Shown here: positions 36,140-45,439 of the stretch, in pieces | How the letters are laid out: each line of letters begins with the position of its first letter | Position numbering within the stretch: the first letter of the stretch is position 1 | NCBI GenBank assembly: GCA_949752735.1 | Contig: OX457040.1 | Span: 182,001-246,000, forward strand | Reading direction: 5' to 3' | DNA length: 64,000 nucleotides | DNA from: Lumbricus terrestris | Lineage: Eukaryota; Annelida; Clitellata; Crassiclitellata; Lumbricidae | Position numbers and translations under genes: made by a program | Notes under the pieces: generated by a model | What the model was told of the DNA's origin: nothing | Database searches by the model: none | What the model saw: only the letters and a program-made list of their open reading frames with translations

Positions 36140-37246
36140 CGCCTCCTGCAATAACCAACAACCAGCACCAGTTACATGTATAGCTTGGAAGAACTTATCA
36201 AAGATTTGATACCTTTCAACAGTCAACAAAAAACATTCAATTTTTCATTGCAGAAATAATTTCTTACTCAATTGAGATAATTAAAAATTTCTACTATGAA
36301 TACCTCACGGCGTAAATGAACCAAATAACTCAAATTAGTAAGTAAGTAAGCAAGTTCTCTATCAACCAGAGCTGGCATACAAACACCTGGATTAAGTAGG
36401 CAATCATTGCCTATTCCTGAATTTAAACAGTATCTACAGCCTTTTAGTTAGTATCTGTATATCATTCTGACCATAAATGCTTTCCTTAAGCTCTTGTCTG
36501 TTTTCAGTAAAACGTGTCATGAGGTGTTGCCCATAGGCAGTAAGCCTCCGACCTCAGGGAAGGGCATGACCCAGAGGTTTTTTAGGACCTCCGAAAACAG
36601 GCAAGTCTAGGTGGCTTCACTATCACTTGGTAGGCATTGCATGCTGGTGGGTCAGACTGTTAATAACGGATTGAAGCCTTCCCCTTAAACTTGCTGGACA
36701 GCGCATCCCTACCAAGTGAGGGCGGTGCAGAGCAGAGGGGGACACCCTGAATGATAGTACTATCTCATTCTCATTGGACAATATCGCAGCTTTTAAGAAG
36801 AAGATATTCCAGTAAGCTTTGCAGATAGCTTGTAGTGGTGCTAACGCAGACTACACGTTTTCTAACGACTTAAAACAATTGTTACGCTACGCTAAACAGA
36901 GTACCACTCGTTATACGGCAGTCCCATGCGACACTGAAAAAGTAAACCAGCGCAAAAGCTAGCAGACAGATAAATTAAGTTTATAGACTATACGAAACTT
37001 CAATATATACATTATTATATTTGTTGTAAATGTACCTTTTACAATTATTATGCGTCAACCAAACAAGATATTACACGATATCATAAATCAAATGATCACG
37101 AAACGGAAACAATATTATTAAACACAGATTACATATCCATTTCAAAGCCTACTCCAAACTTCTAAAGCGCCATAGCCGTCAAGGAATATATGAGGCAGCC
37201 AGATGGTTTAAACAAAATTATTATTATAATTATAATCAAATTACAA
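36140..37246. other. SEC61G upstream region
   Basis: Probably contains the SEC61G 5' non-coding exon and promoter, not resolved. A G/C-richer stretch at 36535-36755 contains arms TCACTTGGTAG and CTACCAAGTGA about 75 bases apart and may be an unidentified repeat or structured element. Confidence 0.35.
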
Positions 37247-37430
37247 TTTTCGTTTATTCAACAATCCGGTTGACAGAACGCAACCGTTACAGTGTACAAA
37301 AATGCAGTTGAAACAATTTACAGGAACTCAGATTACAGAATACATAAAAATCTTAACTAACTGAACAGACGGCCTTCAATACAAGGCGCTAATAGCAGCC
37401 TACAAAGTTTTTCCTCCCAACGGAGGCTAG
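37247..37430 (-). mobile_element. tRNA-derived SINE, body part (outermost layer of the nest)
   Basis: This begins TTTTCGTTTATTCAACAATCC and contains AAGGCGCTAATAGCAGCCTA, both shared with the intact SINE at 52075-52308. Its tRNA-like head is found at 42957-43030, on the far side of the nested elements, in the correct order and orientation. Confidence 0.75.
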
Positions 37431-37480
37431 CAGGGCTTTTTTTTAACATGCAGTTGTACACAAAATGTGCAGTTGTAGAA
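37431..37480. mobile_element. hAT MITE, left part (second layer of the nest)
   Basis: CAGGGCTTTTTTTTAACATG and GCAGTTGTACACAAAATGTGC-like sequence match the left part of the intact MITE at 6878-7082. The sequence breaks after GCAGTTGTAGAA, where the intact copy continues GCACTTCTG; that continuation is found at 42827. Confidence 0.85.
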
Positions 37481-37533
37481 TAATCTTCGTTTATTGACAT
37501 TCAATCTGACAAACCGCAGAACGATTACATGTA
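37481..37533 (-). mobile_element. Second SINE, 3' part (third layer of the nest)
   Basis: TCTTCGTTTATTGACATTCAATC resembles the 3' end of the SINE family. It is cut by the Copia insertion and resumes at 42192. The last five bases (ATGTA) are the Copia target duplication. Confidence 0.65.
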
Positions 37534-37725
37534 TGTTGGAATGCAGAGCTTTATTCACGATTAAAGGAGATAAAGATTGTCACATGTCATCTTAACTACT
37601 AGCACAAAACACGGAACGGAGAAGAAGGGGGAAGTGACGTATAACATAGACTAAATTACATAGAGTCATCTACAGTCATCTATGCTAGCGCCATCTAGAA
37701 TGTGTATAATATCATTATTCCAACA
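37534..37725 (-). repeat. Copia 3' LTR
   Basis: 192 bp, one difference from the 5' LTR. It is preceded on minus by the purine tract AAGTGGGGG at about 37726-37734. Confidence 0.95.
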
Positions 37726-37762
37726 CCCCCACTTTATACACACTCAGAAAATTAGGTTAGTG

Positions 37763-40700
37763 TTATTTTTCTAACCCCATCCCAGAAATGCATTTGTTAT
37801 GCAAATCTTTACACAGTCCTTTCGTTAAACAGTCAGCAACCATGTTTGTTGTTTCAATCTGTTTAACCAGAATATCTCCAATTGCAATTCTGTCTCGAAT
37901 GAAGTGATGCTGCACAGCAATGTGCTTGGTCTTGGGTCGATATCCGGGATTTCTAGCAAGATCAATCGCCCCTTTGTTATCACAGAAAATCTCCACGACA
38001 TCTGAAGCTTGAGGAACAAGTTCTTTGTGAAGTCCCTTTAACCAGATAGCTTCTGTAGCAGCCATGCTTAAAGCCATGTACTCTGCTTCAGTTGTTGACT
38101 TTGCAACTGTTGGTTGTTTCTTTGAGTTCCAACTTATTGCGGCACCACTTAAAACAAAAGTGTATCCTGTGGTTGATTTCAGATCCCTTTTATCACCACC
38201 CCAGTCAGAATCACAAAATCCAATCAAATCTTCATTGGTTCTCTTGTACACTAGTTTGGTACTTGCAGTCTGCCGAAGATATCTAAAGATTCTTTTCACT
38301 GCAACCCAATGAGTTTTTCCATAATTGTTATTGAATCTGCTCATGGCCCCCACTGCAAATGCGATGTCTGGTCTTGTAGCCTGTGCTGCATACATAAGGC
38401 TACCCACAGCTTCTTGAAAAGGAATGTTTCTCATTTCTTCTTCTTGCTGTTGACTGTTAGGAAGAAATTCTTCTCCAAACAAATCTTGATTCGAATCAAG
38501 TGGAGTTGAAACCCCATTGCACTCAGTCATATTGAAGCGGTTGAGCACTTGTTCAATATATTTCTCTTGATCAAGTGATATCGTTCCTGTATCACGATCT
38601 CTTTGGATATGAATGCCCACACAATAGTGTGCCTCACCAAGATCCTTCATCTTGAGACGTTTCATTAGATCTGCTTTCAAATTCTGTTTCTCCCCCTTGT
38701 TGTTCGAGAGAATTAAAAGATCATCAACATACACTGCAATGATTAAGATCTTTCCGTTTTCACATCTGTAGTAAATGCAAGTGTCAAAATTTGATTGCAC
38801 AAATCCAAGTTCTTTCAACAACTTATCCAATTTCTTATTCCAGGCTCGGCTTGCTTGCTTCAGACCATAAATTGACTTCTTTAGCCGACAAGTTTTACCA
38901 TTCAGCCGAAAACCACCTGGCAATTCCATGTAAATTTCTTCTTCGAGCTCAGGATGCAAAAATGCTGTTGTGACATCCATTTGATCAATGTCAAGGTCGT
39001 ATTTTGCAGCCAATGCCATCAGAAGACGAATGGAAGTATAACGTACAACCGGCGAGTAAGTTTCCTCGTAATCAATGCCTGGTTTTTGTGAACATCCTTC
39101 AGCCACCAAACGAGCTTTGTAACGCTCAACTGTACCATCAGATTTCAGCTTTATTTTGAAGACCCATTTGCACTTAATTGCTTTTCTCCCAGTAGGTACA
39201 TCAGATAATGTCCATGTCTGGTTTTCAACATGTGCCTGAATTTCTTCTTCCATTGCACGTTTCCATTCTTCTGCATATTGAGAAGTAAGTGCTTCTTCAA
39301 CAGTTGCTGGATCAGTACTTTTACACAATGTAGCTTGATGCACAACAAAATTCTCATTGAATATTTGCTTATTTGGAATACGAGTTCTTTTTGGCCTCTC
39401 AAATGTGTCTCGTATCACTTCTCCATCATCAGTTATGTCGTTATTGACCACTGAAATATTTGATCCACCAGAATCTTCTTCCACAGAGTTTATTTCCAAG
39501 CCAGTGTTCGAGCCATCAGTAAGATTAGTCTTTGATCCACCAAACTCCTTTGAACCATCAGACTCCCCCACTTCAACATGAGTTTGGGTATTCTGAAACT
39601 GCTGTTGATAATGAATGTCTGAAGTGACAATTTGCGATGAGTTGTCATCCGCAACATCCGGAAATAGATCATCTGAAGACGAATGTCGAACAGGAAACTG
39701 AGATTCAAAGAAAACAACATCTCTGGATCGAGTGCATTTCTTTGTAACAGGATGAAGCATTCTGTAACCTTTGCTTTCTTCACAGTAACCAACGAAGATG
39801 TACTCTTTTGACTTAGAGTCCCATTTCCTGCGGTTATTATCAGGAATTTTCACCAAAGCTTTGCAACCAAAAACACGAAGATGGCTTAGGTCAGGTTTTT
39901 CTCCTGTCCATGCCTCTTGAGGTGTCATATTTGGTAAGACTTTTGTAGGTGACCGATTCTTCAGATAATTGGCTGTATTTACTGCTTCTGCCCAAAAATC
40001 TGTGCTTACTCCGGATTCTAGAATCATTGTTCGAGCTCGTTCTACCAAAGTTCTGTTCAGACGTTCAGCGACTCCGTTCTGCTGAGGAGTATACGGAATC
40101 GTGGTTTCGTGACGAATTCCACAACGTCGTAAGAAACTCAGAAAATTCTCATTGACATATTCAGTACCATTATCTGTTCGAAGAGTTTTGATACGTTTAC
40201 CAGTCTGATTCTCAACAAGAGATTTGTACTCCTTGAACTTCTCCAGTACCTCAGTCTTTGATTTCAGAAAATAGACAACCGAGTGTCTCGTGAAATCATC
40301 AATCAATGTCAGAAAATACCGTGCTCCACCAACTGATGAAACATGCATTGGACCACAAATATCAGAATGAACAAGACCAAGAACGTGCTTCGCTCGTTTG
40401 GCTCCTGTTTTCTTGAACGGTTTGCGATGCTGTTTGCCTTTCACGCAAGCTTCACAGGGAATAGTTGCCGTCCCTTCAGACTGAACACCTGAAGACATAG
40501 TGCTTCGAAGTAGGCGCATAGAAGGCCGATTAAGATGTCCAAGGCGACGATGCCATAAGTTTACAGAGTTCGTTGACAGCGCAGCAAACATACGAGATTG
40601 CTTACAGTTCAAACGATACAGTCCATTGACTTCTGTGGCAGTTCCAATGACACTTTTTGGATTGACCTTCACCTGCTGATTAACTATGCGACAGCCTTTC

Positions 40701-41866
40701 TTGTCAAACAAAACAGTTTTACCCTCCTGAGCAATTCTGTTAACTGCTAAGAGATTTATAGCCAAATCTGGTACATGAACAACATCTGAAATTTCCATTG
40801 TTTTCTTTGTTGACAACGGAATCGATAATGTTCCCATTCCAGTACTTTTTAACTTTGTTCCATTTGCAATTCCAACCTCTTGACTAGAATCTGAAGAAAA
40901 ATTCTTAAGCAAGTCAAGTCGAGATGTTAGATGTACCGTGGCACCTGAATCAAGATACCAATCATCATTCATCGAGGTAGGCTGCACCGATGAAACTGAA
41001 AAATTCGTTTGGGCTGACACAGCACCAAAATTCGCGTTGGCTGAATTCTTATGTGGTTTAACCTTGACCTTCTCACATTGCGAACGAATATGACCAAAAC
41101 GATTACATTCAAAACAACGTGGTCCTTTTGGCTTACTTTTCATCTGGGACATGCCCTTGTGGGACCTGCTCATTTGAGACCTGCCCATTGAAAATGCTGA
41201 ATGAGTTGCAACCGAAGTCGTACTTGCTCCTAGCTCCTTAACACTGTCCTGAAGCAATAGACTTTTTACAAACTCAACTGTTGTGTCTTGCTTTGATCCT
41301 TGGATGCCTAATATTAAAGGCCTATACTGATCTGGAAGACCTCCAAGAATTATGCCTCCAACAACATTGTCCTGAAAAGGTTGACCAATTGATTCCAATT
41401 GTTCTGCAATTGACAAAATGTGATCTACATACTGCTGCATCGAAGGAAAGTTCTCAAAATTTGTCTTAAACAAACTGGAATACAGTCCAATCAGACGAAC
41501 AAGAGCAGTGCTTTCATATTCACCTCTCAATGCGTCCCAAGCAGCTTTCGCAGTCTGGCATTTCTTCGTGACTCTGGTTGAACAGGGTTTTAGGCTGAGA
41601 TTGATTTTGGCTAACGCACGTAAGTCCAAATCCGGATCAACAGTCTGGCCCTCTTTTGGCGAAACACAGCGCCATAAACCAGCGTCAATTAAGAAATTTT
41701 GCATCCAGAATTTCCAATCACCATAATTTTTGCCATCAAGATGCTTCGCTTCCGGTAAACCTCCGACGGAATTTGTAGTAACTGTTGTCGCTACATTACC
41801 TGTTCCTGTGCTAATTTTCTCCTGAATTCTCAAAACTTGCTGCTGTAGTTCTTCCAATGCCGCCAT
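37763..41866 (-). CDS. Copia Gag-Pol polyprotein, 1367 aa, intact
   Basis: A single open frame carries, in order: a Gag region (about 1-230); a CCHC zinc knuckle CFECNRFGHIRSQC (near 250); an aspartic protease DSG motif in WYLDSGATVHLTS (near 306); an integrase with the zinc-binding HRRLGH...CEAC region and catalytic D-D-E in HSDICGP, RTDNGTEY and NGVAERLNR; a reverse transcriptase with YVDDLL; and a C-terminal RNase H (CDSDWGGD, TEAEYMAL, CDNKGAIDLA). The order integrase before reverse transcriptase defines Ty1/Copia. No stop or frameshift is seen and every catalytic residue is present. There is no gag/pol boundary shift, as in plant and GalEa-like Copia elements. Its length is typical for the group. 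Confidence 0.97.
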   Translation of the reverse strand: MAALEELQQQVLRIQEKISTGTGNVATTVTTNSVGGLPEAKHLDGKNYGDWKFWMQNFLIDAGLWRCVSPKEGQTVDPDLDLRALAKINLSLKPCSTRVTKKCQTAKAAWDALRGEYESTALVRLIGLYSSLFKTNFENFPSMQQYVDHILSIAEQLESIGQPFQDNVVGGIILGGLPDQYRPLILGIQGSKQDTTVEFVKSLLLQDSVKELGASTTSVATHSAFSMGRSQMSRSHKGMSQMKSKPKGPRCFECNRFGHIRSQCEKVKVKPHKNSANANFGAVSAQTNFSVSSVQPTSMNDDWYLDSGATVHLTSRLDLLKNFSSDSSQEVGIANGTKLKSTGMGTLSIPLSTKKTMEISDVVHVPDLAINLLAVNRIAQEGKTVLFDKKGCRIVNQQVKVNPKSVIGTATEVNGLYRLNCKQSRMFAALSTNSVNLWHRRLGHLNRPSMRLLRSTMSSGVQSEGTATIPCEACVKGKQHRKPFKKTGAKRAKHVLGLVHSDICGPMHVSSVGGARYFLTLIDDFTRHSVVYFLKSKTEVLEKFKEYKSLVENQTGKRIKTLRTDNGTEYVNENFLSFLRRCGIRHETTIPYTPQQNGVAERLNRTLVERARTMILESGVSTDFWAEAVNTANYLKNRSPTKVLPNMTPQEAWTGEKPDLSHLRVFGCKALVKIPDNNRRKWDSKSKEYIFVGYCEESKGYRMLHPVTKKCTRSRDVVFFESQFPVRHSSSDDLFPDVADDNSSQIVTSDIHYQQQFQNTQTHVEVGESDGSKEFGGSKTNLTDGSNTGLEINSVEEDSGGSNISVVNNDITDDGEVIRDTFERPKRTRIPNKQIFNENFVVHQATLCKSTDPATVEEALTSQYAEEWKRAMEEEIQAHVENQTWTLSDVPTGRKAIKCKWVFKIKLKSDGTVERYKARLVAEGCSQKPGIDYEETYSPVVRYTSIRLLMALAAKYDLDIDQMDVTTAFLHPELEEEIYMELPGGFRLNGKTCRLKKSIYGLKQASRAWNKKLDKLLKELGFVQSNFDTCIYYRCENGKILIIAVYVDDLLILSNNKGEKQNLKADLMKRLKMKDLGEAHYCVGIHIQRDRDTGTISLDQEKYIEQVLNRFNMTECNGVSTPLDSNQDLFGEEFLPNSQQQEEEMRNIPFQEAVGSLMYAAQATRPDIAFAVGAMSRFNNNYGKTHWVAVKRIFRYLRQTASTKLVYKRTNEDLIGFCDSDWGGDKRDLKSTTGYTFVLSGAAISWNSKKQPTVAKSTTEAEYMALSMAATEAIWLKGLHKELVPQASDVVEIFCDNKGAIDLARNPGYRPKTKHIAVQHHFIRDRIAIGDILVKQIETTNMVADCLTKGLCKDLHNKCISGMGLEK

Positions 41867-41985
41867 TTTGACGCGAGACCAAGAAGAAACTTCAGCTTCT
41901 ATCGACTCGGATAATTAACGAGAAAACTCGAAAAATATTAGTCGACCAGTCGTCCTGGGAATTAACCAGTCGTCCTGCGTTCGAC

Positions 41986-41999
41986 CTGGGCACATAACC
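41986..41999 (-). promoter_or_regulatory. Copia primer-binding site, anticodon arm of initiator tRNA-Met
   Basis: Immediately inside the 5' LTR, minus reads GGTTATGTGCCCAG. The complement of the animal initiator tRNA-Met anticodon arm is GGTTATGGGCCCAG, one base different. Drosophila copia is primed by a 5'-half fragment of the same tRNA at this position (established knowledge), so half-tRNA priming is likely here. Confidence 0.75.
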
Positions 42000-42191
42000 T
42001 GTTGGAATGCAGAGCTTTATTCACGATTAAAGGAGATAAAGATTGTCACATGTCATCTTAACTACTAGCACAAAACACGGAACGGAGAAGAAGGGGGAAG
42101 TGACGCATAACATAGACTAAATTACATAGAGTCATCTACAGTCATCTATGCTAGCGCCATCTAGAATGTGTATAATATCATTATTCCAACA
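42000..42191 (-). repeat. Copia 5' LTR
   Basis: 192 bp, TG...CA ends with 9-base inverted termini (TGTTGGAAT). It is followed on its outer side by ATGTA (42192-42196). Confidence 0.95.
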
Positions 42192-42450
42192 ATGTACAAC
42201 CTGATTCCTGATTAAACGAATATATATATACAAGTTATACGAAATACGGCCTGCTTCGCACGACACGCAGTTCGGCTACAACAGGTTCGGTAACTTAATT
42301 AACACTAATGGCCTAAGTACTGGATCACTCCTGATTCGGCCAAGCCAGGAGTGGGAGGGGCTATCTTTTATTTTTAGCAGAACCCGAGTCAAGCAACACA
42401 ACAGCAAAGCGCCAATGGCAGCTAACAGAAAATTCAAATAAATTTTAGCC

Positions 42451-42528
42451 CCGTGTGAGGCTTGAACCCGGGTTGCGCGGATGACTCTCAGTTTAACGGC
42501 CAGCGCTCTCTCCACTGAGCTACGGGAC
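42451..42528 (-). other. tRNA-like head, copy 1
   Basis: On minus the acceptor-like ends GGTCCCG and CGGGGCT pair, the D-arm is GCTC...GAGC, box A is TAGCTCAGTGG and box B is GGGTTCAAGCC. The anticodon stem has two mismatches and the T-stem pairs at only three of five positions, so it is a degenerate tRNA head and not a working tRNA gene. Confidence 0.6.
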
Positions 42529-42726
42529 CCGCAGTTCGCACGACACGCAGTTCGGCTACAACAGGTTCGGTAACTTAACACTAATGGCCTAAGTACTGGA
42601 TCACTCCTGATTCGGCCAAGCCAGGAGTGGGAGGGGCTATCTTTTATTTTTAGCAGAACCCGAGTCAAGCAACACAACAGCAAAGCGCCAATGGCAGCTA
42701 ACAGAAAATTCAAATAAATTTTTGCC

Positions 42727-42806
42727 CCGTGTGAGGCTTGAACCCGGGTTGCGCGGATGACTCTCAGTTTAACGGCCAGCGCTCTCTCCACTGAGCTACG
42801 GGACCC
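42727..42806 (-). other. tRNA-like head, copy 2
   Basis: Near-identical to copy 1 (one A-to-T difference beside box B, TTTTGCCCC versus TTTAGCCCC), with the same anticodon- and T-stem defects. Confidence 0.6.
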
Positions 42807-42820
42807 CCCCCCCCAAAAAA

Positions 42821-42956
42821 GAAGAAGCACTTCTGTACAGTTAAAACTGGCAAAAGGCCATTGTCCTTCAATTGGAAGTAATTTACCATGGATGACGGGA
42901 AAGGAAAGGGGTTGTGCTGCTTGTGCAGTTCTAAAAATTCCTTAAAAACAGCCCTG
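42821..42956. mobile_element. hAT MITE, right part (second layer of the nest)
   Basis: GAAGCACTTCTGTACAG through CCTTAAAAACAGCCCTG matches the right part of 6878-7082, including TTGGAAGTAATTTACCATGG. With 37431-37480 it makes one complete MITE split by the second SINE and Copia. Outer flanking octamers (GAGGCTAG and GGGCTCGA) no longer match cleanly. Confidence 0.85.
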
Positions 42957-43030
42957 GGGCTCGAACTCGTTACCCCTTACCTTTTGCTCTCTACGCCAGT
43001 GTGTTATCCATTACTCTATATACCATAGCG
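42957..43030 (-). mobile_element. Outer SINE, tRNA-like head
   Basis: Minus reads ATGGATAACACACTGGCGTA (box A region) and GAGTTCGAGCCCC (box B), sharing GGATAACACACTGG and GAGTTCGA with the SINE at 52075-52308. It completes the SINE body at 37247-37430. Confidence 0.7.
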
Positions 43031-43319
43031 TACGATGATAGTCGCACCACAGTATATATATATATAACTATACTTACTGTGGTCGTACGTCTGATACCGC
43101 CAGAAATTCATGCATAAAACTAAAATAATGGTCTTGCATGCGATTAAGGGCGCTCTATTCGCTCAGAATCTGGGGCGGCCATATTGTTTACTTCGTGCAT
43201 ATCAGACACTGTGATATCGTCTACCGATCCAATCATCTGATGTAGGCCTTCTGCTTCCCAGAATTGGAACTTCGTCGATCACACGCGTTTTGTAAATTCA
43301 TTTGAACTAGAAGTTGGTA
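43031..43319. other. Non-coding spacer with AT-centred hairpin
   Basis: ACCACAGTA (43047) and TACTGTGGT (43075) face each other across a TA-rich centre. Nothing else was recognised. Confidence 0.4.
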
Positions 43320-43910
43320 AACGCAGGTACACTTATCCTCAATTCAATCAGTTATGAACTCGGCAGCCAGGCTCATTGCTCGTTTCCCTCGCTAAGTCCC
43401 ACATGTATTTCTACCGACATGACTGATGCTCTACAGTGGCTTCCTGTTGACTCACAAATTCAAATTCATGGTTCTGCACCTAGTCTCAAGAGCTCAACTT
43501 GGACAGGCTCCTAAATACCTTTATGACTTGGTGCACAAACTCATCTTCCTCTACAGTCTCTTCCCGCCCTCCCAGGTCTGCTGATCGACTTGAACTAGTT
43601 CCCCGGTCAAGGACCAAAAAAACTGGTCTAGTACCTTGCTCTTAAGTGCTGTAATATGCCGAGCAAATTTCTGTCCAGGGTAACGGCCTCTGTTGTCATA
43701 GACCCTGGTCAAATCGGATCCATCCATCAAGGACCAACATGCCCCCAATACCGCCTTTGCCATTGTAGGCCTTTCTATGTGGAATGACTTCTCTCCCTGT
43801 ATCCGTAACTTTTCGCGACAACCTGGCAACCCTGCTCTCCCTGTATCCGTAGTAAGATCTTATTGGGGCGGGGTGATGTCATCTTCAGGCCTTCGCTGTT
43901 TGGAAGTCTT
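43320..43910 (+). mobile_element. Decayed CR1/L2-like LINE, 5' part before the Merlin insertion
   Basis: Frame-broken remnants on plus read ISTDMTDALQWLPVDSQIQ and, in other frames, LGQAPKYLYDLV and IVGLSMWNDFS, matching the C-terminal RT order of the LINE at 60373-61412. The copy resumes after the Merlin element. Confidence 0.7.
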
Positions 43911-45219
43911 GGTACTTGTTGGTTAATTCACTTGCAGACACCAAAACCCCTTATACGCAATTTTACATGCAAAAATTAATTCACCTGTCGGTTACATCAT
44001 ATATTTAATAGATTCGTTGTGCGCATTTAACATTTGTACATTGAAAAGAAGTGTTGTTCAAATTAGGATGCGTGAAATTGTAATGAAAGAATCGTAAACA
44101 TAACTCTTGATGTTCAAATTAGGAGAACTAATAGGGCCCTAATACTTGCATTGTCACTATTGCAGTGGCCAAAATTGGTTAATGTCATGCAGAATGGCAT
44201 TGAACACATCCAGTCCATTTACTTTCACTCGTTTCATCCACATGAACTCACACATAATATGAATTAAGCACATGTCTGCGAGTGCCGTTGAACCGTTTGT
44301 TCCCTTCTTTCGCTGATTTCCTTGAACGTTCGATGTTTTGAGTATGTGGTCCTGTATTAGGATCCACGAAGTTCACGGATTCACTGTATGATGAGTGAAA
44401 CCAGGATTGTTGGCAATTGCATTGTACGCTCACCATTGATCCAATATGATTGTGGTACCTGGACGAACATGTGTTGCAATGATTGGCATGAGTGTTGCTG
44501 CCGATCTGTGTGGAACACAGAACATGAAACATTGTCCTGTTTCACGACAGATGCCACCAAAGCCCCACTGCTGTAGAAAGACTCGTCCCACCACGCTTTT
44601 ACGGCAAGTGAAAAGACTCTTGTGAGTCTTGTCTATCTCAACTATTGTGTTTGGTCCACCAATCACTACTGTAGGGTTGTTAATGAGTGTACTGGCACAT
44701 GCTTCACTCAGATAGTTATTCCAGTCTATTACTGTTTCTTTCGCAATTTCCAGTTCACACTCGCAAAATCGGATGCTTGTCATTTCTTTGGGCCAATAAT
44801 ATACGAACAGGATGATTTGTTGGTAAGTGAGGCGTGATCCTTGTAGCCACGTAGGCTACCTTGTCGTACTTTGGTGGCATCTGTTCCATGTGGGAAGTTT
44901 TGCTTTTGACATCTCCACCTGTCCTGCCGATCCGTTAAACATGATACCATTGGGTGGTTGAACATTGGCACATTGTCTCGCAGCATGGAGGATGCCATGC
45001 TGCTGCAAGAAATTCACGCTGCTTTGCTTATCATGAACTAAAGCCCAAATTCCTAAGAAATTCATGGTGTTCGTATAAGCACGTGCTATAAGTTCATCGG
45101 ATGTCACCATTACACTGCGTCACTAAAATAGTGAGTAAAAATACGGCAGATTCCGCAGGTGAATTAACCGACAAGGTACACAGACGAAAATTATGCAATT
45201 GAATTAACCGACAAGTACC
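43911..45219 (-). mobile_element. Decayed Merlin-type DNA transposon, 1309 bp
   Basis: Terminal inverted repeats GGTACTTGTTGGTTAATTCA (43911-43930) and, inverted, GGTACTTGTCGGTTAATTCA (45200-45219), flanked by GAAGTCTT (43903-43910) and AAAGTCTT (45220-45227), 7 of 8 identical. Merlin elements make 8-9 bp duplications. The interior codes on minus for a broken ISXO2/IS1016-type transposase. Confidence 0.88.
44248..45110 (-). pseudogene. Merlin transposase pseudogene (ISXO2-like DDE)
   Basis: Three minus frames must be joined. 45110-44856 gives the N-terminal region (NFLGIWALVHDKQSSVNFLQ, QHGILHAARQCAN). 44998-44780 continues with DRQDRWRCQKQNF. 44783-44430 gives the catalytic core (GGPNTIVEIDKTH, QQWGFGGICRETGQC, RSAATLMPII, PGTTIILDQW), and 44532-44248 the end (SVNFVDPNTGPHTQNIERSR). 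The frame changes show at least two indels, so it is inactive. Family assignment rests on the GGICRETG, RSAATL and PGTTI motifs. Confidence 0.85.
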
Positions 45220-45227
45220 AAAGTCTT

Positions 45228-45300
45228 TCCTCGGGTGTACCACACTGAGAGCGCCTGTGTTAGAGGCGCTTTATAAATTCTTATATACAATGCAATCTAA
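45228..45300 (+). mobile_element. LINE 3' tail resuming after the Merlin insertion
   Basis: CTGAGAGCGCCTGTGTTAGA then GGCGCTTTATAAATTC and ATACAATGCAA match the LINE tail at 61341-61412 (GGGAGCGCCTCTG, GAGGCGCTTTATAAATG, ATACAATAC). Confidence 0.75.
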
Positions 45301-45439
45301 GACTTAATTAATTTTCTCAACCAATTCTTGTTTCAGAGGCACAGTTTGTCATCATACACTTCTGGCTCTGTGTTTAGTTTAGTTTGTGGTTGAAATTTAG
45401 AGTACGACGGGTGATGTTGAAAGCTTTGTTGCTAATGCA

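Larger units (their letters stand above)
37534..42191 (-). mobile_element. Intact Ty1/Copia LTR retrotransposon, 4658 bp
   Basis: Two 192-bp LTRs (37534-37725 and 42000-42191) start TGTTGGAAT and end ATTCCAACA in element orientation and differ by a single base (GACGTATAAC versus GACGCATAAC). The target duplication ATGTA is at 37529-37533 and 42192-42196. The gag-pol frame is uninterrupted, a purine-rich tract (AAGTGGGGG on minus) abuts the 3' LTR, and a primer-binding site abuts the 5' LTR. Everything needed for mobility appears present, so this is a very young and possibly active copy. Confidence 0.97.
42192..42820 (-). mobile_element. Second SINE, remainder with duplicated tRNA-like head
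   Basis: Continuation of the SINE interrupted by Copia. It contains a 275-280-bp tandem duplication (42259-42537 and 42539-42810), each copy ending in a tRNA-like sequence. Short direct repeats AGAA at 37477-37480 and 42823-42826 flank the whole element within the MITE. Confidence 0.65.

Noticed and set aside
39230..41726. Several short plus-strand frames inside the Copia element
   Set aside because: Antisense shadows of the gag-pol frame with no domain.
42451..42806. Two functional tRNA genes on minus
   Set aside because: The anticodon stem has two mismatches, the T-stem pairs at only three of five positions, and both copies sit inside a SINE nested with other elements.
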